Shown here: positions 21,110 through 39,990 of the stretch, piece after piece
Layout: each line of letters opens with the position of its first letter
Numbering within the stretch: the first letter of the stretch is position 1
Source of the DNA: Fomes fomentarius
Lineage: Eukaryota > Basidiomycota > Agaricomycetes > Polyporales > Polyporaceae
Reading direction: 5' to 3'
Length of the DNA stretch: 64,000 nucleotides
Assembly (NCBI GenBank): GCA_022606135.1
Contig: JABYQN010000010.1
Coordinates: 248,001 to 312,000 of the forward strand
Position numbers and translations under genes: made by a program
Notes under the pieces: model-generated
What the model was told of the DNA's origin: nothing
The model's input: the letters and a program-made list of their open reading frames with translations, nothing else
The model's database searches: none

Positions 21110-21467
21110 ACGTAAGGCCCGAGGTGTACCATATCTTAGAGCTAGCCAATCTCAAGCGCCTGACCCTACCCTGGTACGGGGACGGTATGCCCTGGGATAC
21201 AATCGGAACGTTGATCCAGATACCCAAAGTACGCGCTTGTGGAACGAGAAGATCATGACCAGCCTCGACACACTCGACAAGGCCCTGAATGGCTGCCAAT
21301 TCAAGCCGCGGGTCGTCGAGTTTGCCTTGTATGTATGGGGCGAATCCCAAGCTTCACTGCGAGTCCTGACTCCTATTGCCTCTGCTGATCGTGAGCCTCT
21401 CGCCACAGTTGTCAATGCCGCCATCTACCAGCTAAGCTTCGCATCCGCACAATACGGACCATCGTAG
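21110..21467 (+). pseudogene. F-box family C-terminal fragment
   Basis: In one frame VYHILELANLKRLTLPWYGD and in the next TSLDTLDKALNGCQFKPRV then VEFALYVWGES. These align with the last exon of the intact F-box genes (LTALKQLKI ... AFDEILDACQLKLHGIDYVLYE). The frame changes between the two parts and no F-box precedes them, so this is a relic. Confidence 0.6.
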
Positions 21468-21600
21468 CCTGTCCCTGCGCCACGACGACCCTCCTATACA
21501 GACGCGGCAATTCCAATTCCAACGACTCCCACCACCCCTTCGTCGCTTCATTTGAGGACGCCCCACTTCTATGAAACAACGCAACTGTTGCCACCTTGAC

Positions 21601-21737
21601 AATGCATGATGGTGTACGACACGGCGAACCTGGGCGTCGTGGACGCGTCCGTGATGCCGCTTCAGGTCAGCGCGCATTTGTCCAACGCTCTTTATGGGAT
21701 TGCTGAGAAGGCTACCGACCTCATCAAGGCGGCATAA
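21601..21737 (+). pseudogene. C-terminal relic of a GMC oxidoreductase
   Basis: One frame reads VYDTANLGVVDASVMPLQ, then SAHLSNALYGIAEKATDLIKAA and stop. This is the usual end of aryl-alcohol-oxidase-like GMC proteins: the conserved LRVVDASVMP block and the second catalytic His in SAH. Nothing of the N-terminal FAD domain is present upstream, so the gene is gone. It lies 4 kb before two intact GMC genes and may be the remains of a third. Confidence 0.8.
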
Positions 21738-22034
21738 TTGCTATATGCGTGTTGATGAGCTCGGACCTCCATCTAGTGTTGTGATCTAGCCGTAATGAAT
21801 TCCTTTCTGGCAGGGGTCGATTTGCAGGATGATTGCGCCTTCTCCATACATACATCTGGGACTCTCCCGCTGCCCTATCCTCTTTGATTTAGAGTATTGG
21901 AGGTTGAATACATGGCATGAATCGTGCCATGTACCACTTGAACGATACAGGTGCGCTATCGTCGTGTGTCCATCCGACGCAGACTATATAATCGATTTCA
22001 TTTAGCACCACTTCCGGTCTGTTGACTCCCTTGA

Positions 22035-22622
22035 CACTGGGGACAATGCACAATATTTCCAGGGTAAACATGGTGGAAATATAGCAGTAAATAGAAAATA
22101 TCCTGACTTGATATTTGTGTGGTAAATATGATGGTAATGGTAGACCCGATAGGCTGGAATGTTTACAGACCATTCTCTGCGGAAATATGGAGGGTATATG
22201 AGCAAACTTCTCTGAACATTGACAGGTAGAACATGCTTGGAAACATGTGGCTAAGAGGTCACATCTCGACGATGTATTTACGATATCACTAGGCTACGAT
22301 AAGAAGGGTGATATGGGGCCTATTTCCATGGTCAATATGCCCTCATATCCTCCCTGTGTTCCCTTGGTAAAGACTCTAGGAATATATGAGGTGTTCCCTT
22401 GACATTGACTCCAGAAATGTGACCGAAAATATGCCAGCAAAACACGATATACTTATGCTATGTTGCCGCACTCAATGTACACCCTGTATGGCAGGAATAT
22501 CTCTCACATTCACTCAGGAATACTGCAATATTTTCCAAATCAACATTCGGGAAAGATTTTTTCTATTCACCCCTATATTTCCGCCATGTTTACCCTGGAA
22601 ATATCGTGCATTGTCCCCAGTG
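22035..22622. mobile_element. 588-bp CACTG-ended non-autonomous transposon
   Basis: Starts CACTGGGGACAATGCAC and ends GTGCATTGTCCCCAGTG, with the inverted similarity running inward for about 60 bp (GATATTTCCAGGGTAAACATGG). It is flanked on both sides by TGA (22032-22034 and 22623-22625), a 3-bp target duplication. CACTR ends plus 2-3 bp duplications are the hallmark of CACTA/EnSpm elements. The interior is AT-rich with repeated AAATATGG-type words and no transposase. Confidence 0.85.
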
Positions 22623-22625
22623 TGA

Positions 22626-23353
22626 CTCATTGCACTTTGGAGAACCACACCGAACGTCAACATATTATCACTCAGTGTTGTAGGAGTTCACCATGCGTAG
22701 CTCTGCCTAGCGCGGTCGGGCGATCACATCCGTGCAAGAGCTAAGTGCGGTGACCCAGCAGTGACTGGTGAACCGCAGGCTGCGTCGAATTAATGTTAAA
22801 CTTATTAGACCTCAAAGTCAAACCACAGACTCGATTCTAGAGTCCCAGACGTCTCTTGCCTGCTACTTCGTAGGTCTCGTTGTTGTTACCTCTTTACTAC
22901 TACTGCCTACCCCTGCTCCTCCCCCATGCCGGTATCTTGTCTCGTTTCATCTTCAGCATGGTCGATCGCCATGGTTGTGAATTTGAATGTCGCAGGCACT
23001 GGCTGGTTGACCTATTCACGAATATCAGGACAGCGGTTCCGCCGAGTCTACGTTCTTGCGCTATATTACATACATTGAGCCACCAGTAGAGGAACAAACA
23101 GTAACGAGATGAAGAACAGCTATGTTGCGAGCCAGTCTATGCGAGTCGTACGGTGGAAGCAGAAAGCATGGATAGATGGTAAAGAAAGGATTGAATACTA
23201 CGCGTCCAGGCACGCCGGGCAACATCGACCATACCGTGCCGTCTCGCTGCGTACCGTACAACTCTAAGCACGCCGAACCATATGCGGCACATCCACATCC
23301 ACATCCACATCCGCATACGCATACGCACGCGAGCAGCAGTCTACACTTCAACT
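22626..23353. other. Gene-free stretch before the methyltransferase
   Basis: Only short frames, none with a domain. A CACATC/CGCATA hexanucleotide microsatellite lies at about 23284-23325, just downstream of the methyltransferase stop. Confidence 0.5.
23284..23325 (+). repeat. (CACATC)n / (CGCATA)n microsatellite
   Basis: Seven hexanucleotide units: four CACATC followed by GCATAC-type variants. Non-coding. Confidence 0.9.
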
Positions 23354-24746
23354 CTAGAGCCGGGTGACAGACCACTCCTGGCACACGAACGGCTTCGCAT
23401 TACCCGGCCAAGTGTCGAAATACGTCGGGCCTCCCGGCTCCGACGTCAGCCTGCTCTCGAACCTGATCGTCCCCGGCCCGCCAAACGCGTCCTCGAACAC
23501 CTTCCCAAGCGTCTCCGGGGAGTGGCAGAACATGGTGAAGTCCGACCCGGTGGGCCTGAACTGGCCCCGCTCCGCGAGCGCGCCCTGCACGCCGAACAGC
23601 ATCGAGCCCGGCGCGGGCGAGAGGATCCCGGCGAGCGCACGCGCGATGCGGGCTTGGGCGGCTTCGTCGAAGAGGTGCAGGAACTTGCCCATGAAGACCG
23701 CGGAGACGTGGCCGCGGAGCTCGTTGAGCGACTGCACGCGTGCGAGCGCGGGCGCGGGCTCGTTCGGGGCGTCGGCGTGAGCGAGCGGCGGCTGGACGGC
23801 GAGGAAATCGGGGTTGAAGACGTCGCCCTCGATGAAGGGGACGGGGAAGGTCTCCGGAGTGTCGCGGAACAGCACGTGACCTTCTTTGTAGAGACCTGTA
23901 TGAATTGCGGAGATGCGCGAAGAGTAGCGGTTAGCGAGTGTTGCGAATGATGGCACGATGGGAGATTAGGAAGAAGAAACCCCCACGACGTAAGGAAAGT
24001 CAGTCATGAGAGAACGACTTACCACCACGCAGATCAGTCGCCAGACATGACTGGACGGGATAACCGTCCAGGACCGCCTTTCGGACATCACTGCCGACTG
24101 CAACATGAAAGGCGCATAAGTCAGCCTGGGTTTAGCCACAATGGGACCCGGGTGAACGCACATGCGCAGCCTAGATCAACAAAGATGGGGTTCGCGCGCT
24201 CGCGTCCGAGCTTCAGGAAGTCCTGGTAAGCGGGCAGTCGCGCAATTCGAATCCTGCAGGATGTGGCATTGAGTGTGAATACCGTGAGTCAGCGTTAACC
24301 CGAGCATCGCGCGCACCTGGTGAAGCCAAAGATGCGAATGCAGGGGTACGGGAAGATCTGTCAAAACGGAGGGATGTGTGAGCGAGCGGCTTGAAATTCG
24401 TGGACGTGTGTGCAATCAAAACTGCAGAAACAGGCTAAAACACCCTCGGCTGCGCGCGATGAAAAGGTCCATCGTTTCGCGGAGTGCGGCTACCGGGTAC
24501 GATGAAGATGAAGTGGGACCGGCAAGGTGATATGATAGGGGCTAAGAATAGGGAATGGGTATGTAGACGAACCCTGTAGGCCTCCCCCTGGACCTTGAGA
24601 ATGTGCTGTTCGAGTTCGGCATCGTCCTCAATCTTGGTCGTTGCCTTGAAGAACGCACGCTCGTCTGGGTCTAGCTGCAGATACTTGGAGACGAGAGGGA
24701 TACCCCAAGTCTTTGGGGGAACATAGGACATGTCATCGGCACTCAT
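23354..24746 (-). CDS. SAM-dependent methyltransferase (fungal secondary-metabolism type)
   Basis: Predicted to transfer a methyl group from S-adenosylmethionine to an unknown small molecule. Five exons (24573-24746, 24317-24357, 24162-24253, 24023-24097, 23354-23895) give 307 residues. The opening MSYVPPKTWGIPL and YLQLDPDERAFF are typical of a basidiomycete methyltransferase family seen in natural-product loci. Motif I is DLGCAFGSDVRK (about residues 98-109), followed by DLRG and then GDVFNPDFL. The C-terminal half has LRGHVSAVFMGKFLHLF, ending in EWSV. The first intron has a GTTCGT donor, slightly unusual. The start ATG is 997 bp from the divergent GMC oxidoreductase gene, so the two may share a promoter region. 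Substrate cannot be read from the sequence. Confidence 0.85.
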
Positions 24747-25742
24747 GATGGGATGATGCTCGAGTGTCTCGTCGGTGGGCAGCAGGGGGAGTCGAGGATA
24801 CGGCCGTCTTTGTCAACGGCAACTGGAACCCGGCGTCGGGAACTTGAAGGCGTTTGGGCGAGGCACGAAGGAAGACCGGTAGTGGGAGGTGCCCAATTAA
24901 TGTGGCTTCTCTTGGATAAAAAGGAGAGAGAAAGCCATGGATGGGAGGAGGATTCTGATGCTTCCGATAGTTGTAACGGACGCCGCCCGACTGCCGAGAA
25001 GCACGAGAGATTCCATGCATGTCACTCGCCACGCAGCCACTTCCTGCTCGATCTCAACCCTGCATGTCCCTACCAACCGAGTCGATTGCCTATTCCGGAA
25101 TGGCGGAAGAAGCCGCGGGCGCATCGACCCCCTGTTCCGAGGTCCCCAGTGTCTGATAGACGCTAATCACCTTGCGCAGTCACACTGGCTTGCATCCTTG
25201 GGTGATATTTGCCGATCCCACGGAATTTCCTGAGCTGAATCAGTAGCACATCTGATCGACTTCGTTCCTGGGACCGACCTCCAGCAACGCATAAGCATAC
25301 TTGACTGTCAGTTTGCGGGAAACATTCAAGTTGTCAAAGGTAGCGAGTCTCTGTTCATATCATATCGAAGCTGAAGCGCTAGCAACGGCTGGGTTTGGTT
25401 GGATCGCCGTATTGAGTTTGGCGAGACGTGCGCTGACCTTGGTCCTTGACAATGACAGAGCCAGCTGAGAGCAGGGTGGGAAACATCACCAGAGCTGTGC
25501 CAAAACTTGGTCTCTGCTTCACGCGAGCGTCTGGACCTGTCGAGTTCCTCGTAGCACACTGATCGGTTGTTGTCCTCCCCGTACTCGACGTTGATGAGAT
25601 GGACCAACGGCGCCGAGCAGACTCCGCTCGTGCTCATAAATATGTGCTCTCTGAGCCCTCGCGCCCCTAATTCTACTCGTTCTCAAAATCGCAGGGGCGA
25701 TTTTCACTGGTTCTTGAACGGTTTCGTCCTCGTCTCGCCGCC
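24747..25742. promoter_or_regulatory. Divergent promoter region, methyltransferase / GMC oxidoreductase 1
   Basis: About 1 kb between two outward-facing starts, without a supported gene. An AT-rich TATA-like ATAAATA (about 25636-25642) lies some 100 bp before the GMC start. Short ORFs in the middle show no domain. Confidence 0.45.
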
Positions 25743-28336
25743 ATGCTCTCCCACTCGGTCCCGGCAGCGCTCGCGCTGCTCTCTCTCGCTCCCTCTGCGG
25801 CCCGCGCCGCCCTCCTCCAAAGCGCGGACGATGCTGCCAGCCAGCTTCAGAGCAACAAGTACGACTATATCATCGTTGGCGGCGGTGCGGCAGGAGGCGT
25901 CCTCGCCAACCGTCTGACGGAGGACGAAAACAACAAGGTTCTGTTGATCGAGGCTGGTTCCAGGTGATTCAGAGAGTTCGCGTGGTCCGTGAAAACAATA
26001 AAAAAACTAACGCGGTGCATGCCTTCAGCGAGTACAACGCTACGAACATCGAGGTGCCTTGGCTTGCACCTGTGCTCACCCACTCGATCTTCGTGAGTTT
26101 GGGTACTGAATCTTGCGCGCTTCGGTAGTACTCAGCCACTGGTGTGTGTGCGTCTAGGACTGGAACTACACGACGACCCCTCAGAAGGCACTCAATAATC
26201 GTGAAGTTGCCTACGCGCGTGGAAAGGTGCTCGGAGGGTCCACATCGATCAGTGCGTACCATCAACTTCTCCATCCTTTCCGTAACCGACTGTTTCTGCA
26301 GACTACATGATCCACACTCGTGGCTCCGAGGATGACTGGAACCGTTACGCTGAACTGACCGGTGACGATAGCTGGAAGTGGGAGAGTGTCTTGCCATACG
26401 CCAAGAAGGTACGTCTCATCCGTCGTCGTACCCGCAAACGATGAGCACAGACTGAAAAGAAATTCGAAAGCTCGAGAACTTCACGAACAGCCCCGGCGTG
26501 ACCGATGCAGCCGCCAAATTCGTACCATCCGTCCATGGTACGAGTGGCCCCGTCGGCGCCGCTCTCCCGCAGGTCGAGCTCGCAATCGACAGCATCGCTG
26601 CTAACGCGCAGAAGGAGCTTTCGTCAGAGTTCAAGTACAACCAGGATGTCAACTCTGGTGACATGATCGGCTTCAGTGCGTACCTTCTCCCTCCCTGCCC
26701 TGTAGATTAGATTTTTGCTCATGCTCGTCCGCTCATCGTGCAACAGGCTGGACCCCCTTCGCGGTATGTCACGGTCGCAAACCACTGATGTACGACGGTG
26801 GAACTCACAGCGTGGAATACAGATCCAGGATGGTGCGCGCTCCAACTCGGCAAAGGACTACATCATCCCCGCGCTCTCCCGCTCGAACCTCGATGTCCTC
26901 GTCAACACACAGGTCACGAAGGTCCTCAAGACGGGTACGGACGGTGACACCCCCATCGTGACCGGCGTTCAGTTCGCGAGTGGCCCCAATGCCACAGTGT
27001 ACAACATCACCGCGAACAAGGAGGTCATCCTCTCCGCTGGTGCAATCGGCTCCCCGCACATCCGTGAGTCTCCTGTCCTGCCTACTTGTTCTGTTTCCCA
27101 AGACTCCAGACTCACTCCATTTCTCCTCCTAGTGCTCCTCTCCGGTATCGGCCCCGCGGAGCAGTCCAAGTCCCTCGGCATCGAGTCCATCGTCGACCTC
27201 CCAGACGTCGGCCAGAACATGCAGGACCACCCGCTGCTCACGACCAACTTCAGAGTCACCTCGAACGACACGCTCGACAACCTCTCCCTGAACGCGACCT
27301 TCCAGAAGGAGCAGCTCGACCTCTGGGTCAAGAACCAGACCGGCTACTTCACCCTCGGCGCCTGCAACTCGTGGGCGTGGCAGCGCCTGTCCTCCTCCGA
27401 CGCAGTGTTCCAGAAAGTCGCCGACCCCAGCGCGGGCCCCACCTCGCCCCACTACCAGCTCATCTGGTCCGACCTCTACCTCTCCTTCTCGGGCGGTGCC
27501 TTCCCCGAGGGCCACTTCTTGACGCTCATCAGCAACCTGTACACTCCCGCGTCTCGTACGTACCGTACCATCTGTCGCGCTTTTAACCCCTCTCAACCAC
27601 TAACTCCACTAATTGATTATGAACTCCACTAACTGATTATGGACGCCTGTAGGTGGCAGCCTGACGCTCAACTCGACCGATCCCTTCGCGTACCCAATCA
27701 TCGACCCCGGCCTGCTCAGCGACGAGAACGGCTTCGACATCCACACCATGCGCGAGGCGCTCAGGGCCGGCCGTCGCTTCTTCGCCGCGGACGCGTGGAA
27801 GGACTGGATCGTGTCCGAGTTCGGCGAGTCCGCGAACGCGACGTCCGACGACGCCATCGACGCGTACGTCCGCAAGAACGCGCTCGTCGTCAACCATGTC
27901 GCGGGCACCGTCGCCGTGGGCAAGAAGGGCGACTCCAAGGGCGCTCTCAACCCGGACTTCTCCGTCAAGGGCGTCAAGGGTCTCCGTGTCATCGATGCCT
28001 CGGTTTTCGTACGTGCCTTTCTTACCTTCTTCTATATACTTACATGCCGGTGTCTGAGACTTGTTTTTTTTTTACTGGTGTACAGCCCGTCATACCCGCT
28101 TCACATACGATGGTGCCCGTCTACATCCTCGCCGAGCGCGCTGCGGACTTGATCAAGTACGTACCGTTGTTCACCTCCGCTTCCCGCATCTCACTCACTC
28201 TGCTCTCATTATCTTCAGGAACCCCAGCTCCGGGGGTAGCTCTGGCGAGAACAGCGCCGCCCAAAACGTGCCGTTCGCTCTCTTCTCCGGTGGTGTCGCG
28301 ACGCTTCTCCTCGCCCTCGCCTCGTACGTCCTCTAG
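25743..28336 (+). CDS. GMC oxidoreductase 1, secreted, probable GPI anchor
   Basis: FAD-dependent alcohol oxidase or dehydrogenase of the aryl-alcohol-oxidase-like GMC group; in wood- and litter-decay fungi such enzymes oxidise alcohols outside the cell, often yielding hydrogen peroxide. Eleven exons: 25743-25963, 26029-26092, 26158-26251, 26302-26408, 26471-26675, 26747-26763, 26823-27063, 27133-27555, 27653-28008, 28086-28156, 28219-28336; 638 residues. A signal peptide covers about residues 1-22. The dinucleotide site is [12 protein letters not shown] (41-52), GMC signature 2 is [10 protein letters not shown] (about 307-316), and the catalytic pair is the His in NHVAGT (about 538) and the His in PASHTM (about 583). 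The last exon codes a Ser/Gly-rich stretch and then [20 protein letters not shown], fitting a GPI-attachment signal. Exon 5 and 7 acceptors (AAG at 26470; second of two at 26822) were chosen by frame and homology. Confidence 0.88.
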
Positions 28337-29275
28337 AAGCCCCAAGTCAGAACTGAAACTCTACGAACAACTGGCAACGATCGATCACGGATGATGCGTC
28401 CGGACTCACGTTTTTTTTTTTTTTTCCCTCCTGTCAAGACTTCACACTCACCTTACATTACTCACCTCACGTTGTACATCTCTCCTCTCTCCTCTCTCCT
28501 CTCTCCTCTCTCCTCTCTCTCAGTTCCACTGTTCCAGCACCGTTTCACGATGACAGCTGCCCCACGTGCTCTTGCTCTGGTACCATCAGAGCGCATCCCC
28601 CGCCCGCTCGTTTTGTTGCTATACGGATAGTCCTCCGCTCGTTTTGTGTACAATATGTAGTACTTGGTACTTTTAATGAATGGGGATTGGATAGGATTGC
28701 GTCGTCGCAGAAACGGTCGGCTGTGCCTGCGGTCGGTTGTCTTGGTTCCGGTTCCGATTCCCGAGTGAACGTAGAGTTTTTTGAATCTACTTACCGCTAG
28801 TGAGACTGGTGGCAGGTTGTGGCCCATGCACGAGGCAAAGGAGGAACGAGGAGGGGGAGAAGATGCGAAGGGGCAGTCAAGTTTACTCAAGGCTAGGATG
28901 CAGGTTAATATATCTGCGGTCCATTGACTATGTATGACGCAAGAACGAAGTTACCGGATTTGCCGCTGTCATATGATGGCAGCCGATGCTATTCATTGCA
29001 TTCAGGCTGTTCATGACGTCATTCAGTCTCTCCAGCTTAGTTGTACATAAGTTAGTTGAGTTGACGGCGCTCTTGTTACTTAGTGAAGAAACATGATGGC
29101 ATACAAGGCCACAGTAAGTAGAATTAGAACTGAGCCAGTCGTCACGCACAAACTCAAATTGAACAGCAAAGGCTTGAATGTTGTTCCGATAGTAGTACAT
29201 AGTACAGCAGGATTCTCCCATAAAACGACGAACTAATCTCAACACTAAGAATCGCATCCGCAACAAGACCCCCCT
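28337..29275. other. Region between the two convergent GMC genes
   Basis: 3' ends of GMC 1 (plus) and GMC 2 (minus) face each other. A run of 16 T (28411-28426) and a TCTCC/CTCTCC microsatellite are present. No further gene supported. Confidence 0.5.
28481..28521 (+). repeat. (TCTCCTC)n microsatellite
   Basis: About six units of the heptamer TCTCCTC downstream of GMC oxidoreductase 1, in its probable 3' untranslated region. Confidence 0.9.
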
Positions 29276-38164
<8,889 letters not shown>

Positions 38165-39990
38165 ATGTCGGCCATCCCTCTGAACGAGCCTGAGGTTCCT
38201 CAGGCCACTCTTCTTATGTGCGTCCCCCTCCTTTACCCCGCGCTCATTCCCCAGTCACTTACTGTATATCTTCCAGTGTCGGCCCGGTCGTAAGTTCTGC
38301 GCCGTATACTGGTGCATGTTACCCTTATGCTCAACTATATCGATTAGCTTTACGGGTGCATGACTAGCTGGCTCATCTTTGGTATCTCCATCGTCCAGCT
38401 CTGTGTGTATCCTCTTCGCTCTCTCTTAGCTCTCATTCTGAGTAAGACTCGTGCAGACATATACTACATCTCCTTCCCCAATGACCGGGTCTGGATGAAG
38501 GCACTGGGTACGTTCTCGTTCACTCCGACCCCTCGGAGATATATATCTCATCTTTGCTCCAGTGTACTGGGTGTTCTTCCTGGACATCTTCCTCAGTGTT
38601 GTAGCGGGTGCCATGGGTTGGCATATCCTCGGCGCTGGATGGGGACGTGCTACCAACCTCATCCAGCCCGGTTGGACATTCTCGGCCATCGGTGCTGGCG
38701 ACGGCATCAGTGAGTCTTCTTCTATTATCTTGGCCGCTTCATGCCGCTTCTTACACTCTGGTTATCCGCTCAGTCGCGACCACCGTGCAGCTTTTCTATG
38801 CCTGGCGCATCTGGGTTCTGACGAAATGGCGAATCCTTCCGGGTATCATCAGTGTTGTGCGTTATTATATCGTTATATCTTGTCGCTGCAACCTATATAA
38901 TAACCTCTATGTTCCGTTTGTCAACAGATCGCTCTTGCGCAGCTCTGTGCTACCCTTTCGATCGCGGCCGGTATCGCGAACTTGCAAGACGTCGCTGGTC
39001 TTTTGCCCTTCTTCCCGAGAACCATCATCTGGCTCGCGGGTGGTGCCACTGCTGACATTGTGTGTCCACTTCTCTTCTCTTCCCACCACGCCACTGATCG
39101 CGCCAACTTCTTTATGACCGCAGCTCATCGCCGTCGCTATGGTTTACCTGGTAAGTAGCTTCTTCCGGGCCGATGATCCGCCAACAGGGTTAGAATAATG
39201 AATGGCTGACACCGCCTGTTGCACCGTTGTAGCTGACGACGGCGAAGAAGAACTCGCATGCACTCAAGAGCAGTGACCGCGCTATCAACCGTCTCATCCG
39301 CCTTTCGGTCGAGACCGGAAGTATCTCAGCCGCATGCGCGATCATTGAGCTCGGCTTCTTCCTTGGTCCTACCACAGAAAATACCAACCTCCACCTCTTC
39401 TTGTGAGTTCCATCCCGTTAGTGCCTTGACCGTGCTTCGCCTGTATCTCGGGCGTTCTGCGCAGCCAAGCGTTACTGTCTGAAACAGTCTCTGACGATTT
39501 GTTATGCCTCCCCTTGATGACCAATAGCGCCTTGATCCTCGGAAAGGGTAAGCCACTGTAGTACCTCGTATCTTGGGGTGCATCGTTGATGCGCGCGCTT
39601 CACAGTCTACTCAAACACAATGATGACCTCGCTCAACTCCCGCGTCGGCACCCAGCAAACTATCTCGCGCGGCACGTCAGACATCGCGTCCGGCGTCTCC
39701 GCGAGCGGCACGCACAACTTCACTACCAATCACAATTTCCGCTCCGGGACGACCTCCGTTCGCACGAACAACCCAGGCGCGCCCGTCGTTCACATCGCGT
39801 CCCATACGGAGGTGTACGGCGACGACCATTACTCCGACAAGAACGTAAGGAATCCTTTTGTTCGTAATCCACGCAGGAGGCGATGTTGACGAGATGGCTG
39901 TTACAATAGCAGGTGCTCGGGGAAGACTCCATGGAGATGGTCGACCGCAAGCCGCGGCAGACCGATTTCCACAGCTTCTCGCCAGTGTAA
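38165..39990 (+). CDS. Multi-pass membrane protein, DUF6534-like
   Basis: A basidiomycete membrane protein family of unknown role with about seven membrane helices. Twelve exons: 38165-38217, 38277-38289, 38348-38402, 38457-38507, 38563-38709, 38774-38856, 38928-39059, 39124-39150, 39233-39402, 39528-39547, 39606-39844, 39913-39990; 355 residues. Visible features in order: GPV...GCMTSWLIFGISIVQLY, YYISFPNDRVWMKALVYW, VFFLDIFLSVVAGAMGW, VQLFYAWRIWVLTKW, IALAQLCATLSIAAG, IIWLAGGATADILIAVAMVYLL, AINRLIRLSVETGSISA and NTNLHLFFALILGKVYSNTM MTSLNSR. The helix spacing and the motifs FYAWRI, INRLIRLSVETG and YSNTMMTSLNSR are characteristic of this family. The C-terminal 90 residues are Ser/Thr-rich and presumably cytosolic. 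It neighbours oxidative enzymes; any transport role is a guess. Confidence 0.88.

Noticed and set aside
23446..23780. Plus-strand ORFs over the methyltransferase
   Set aside because: Antisense shadows of the real gene; Arg/Pro-rich composition typical of wrong-frame translation.
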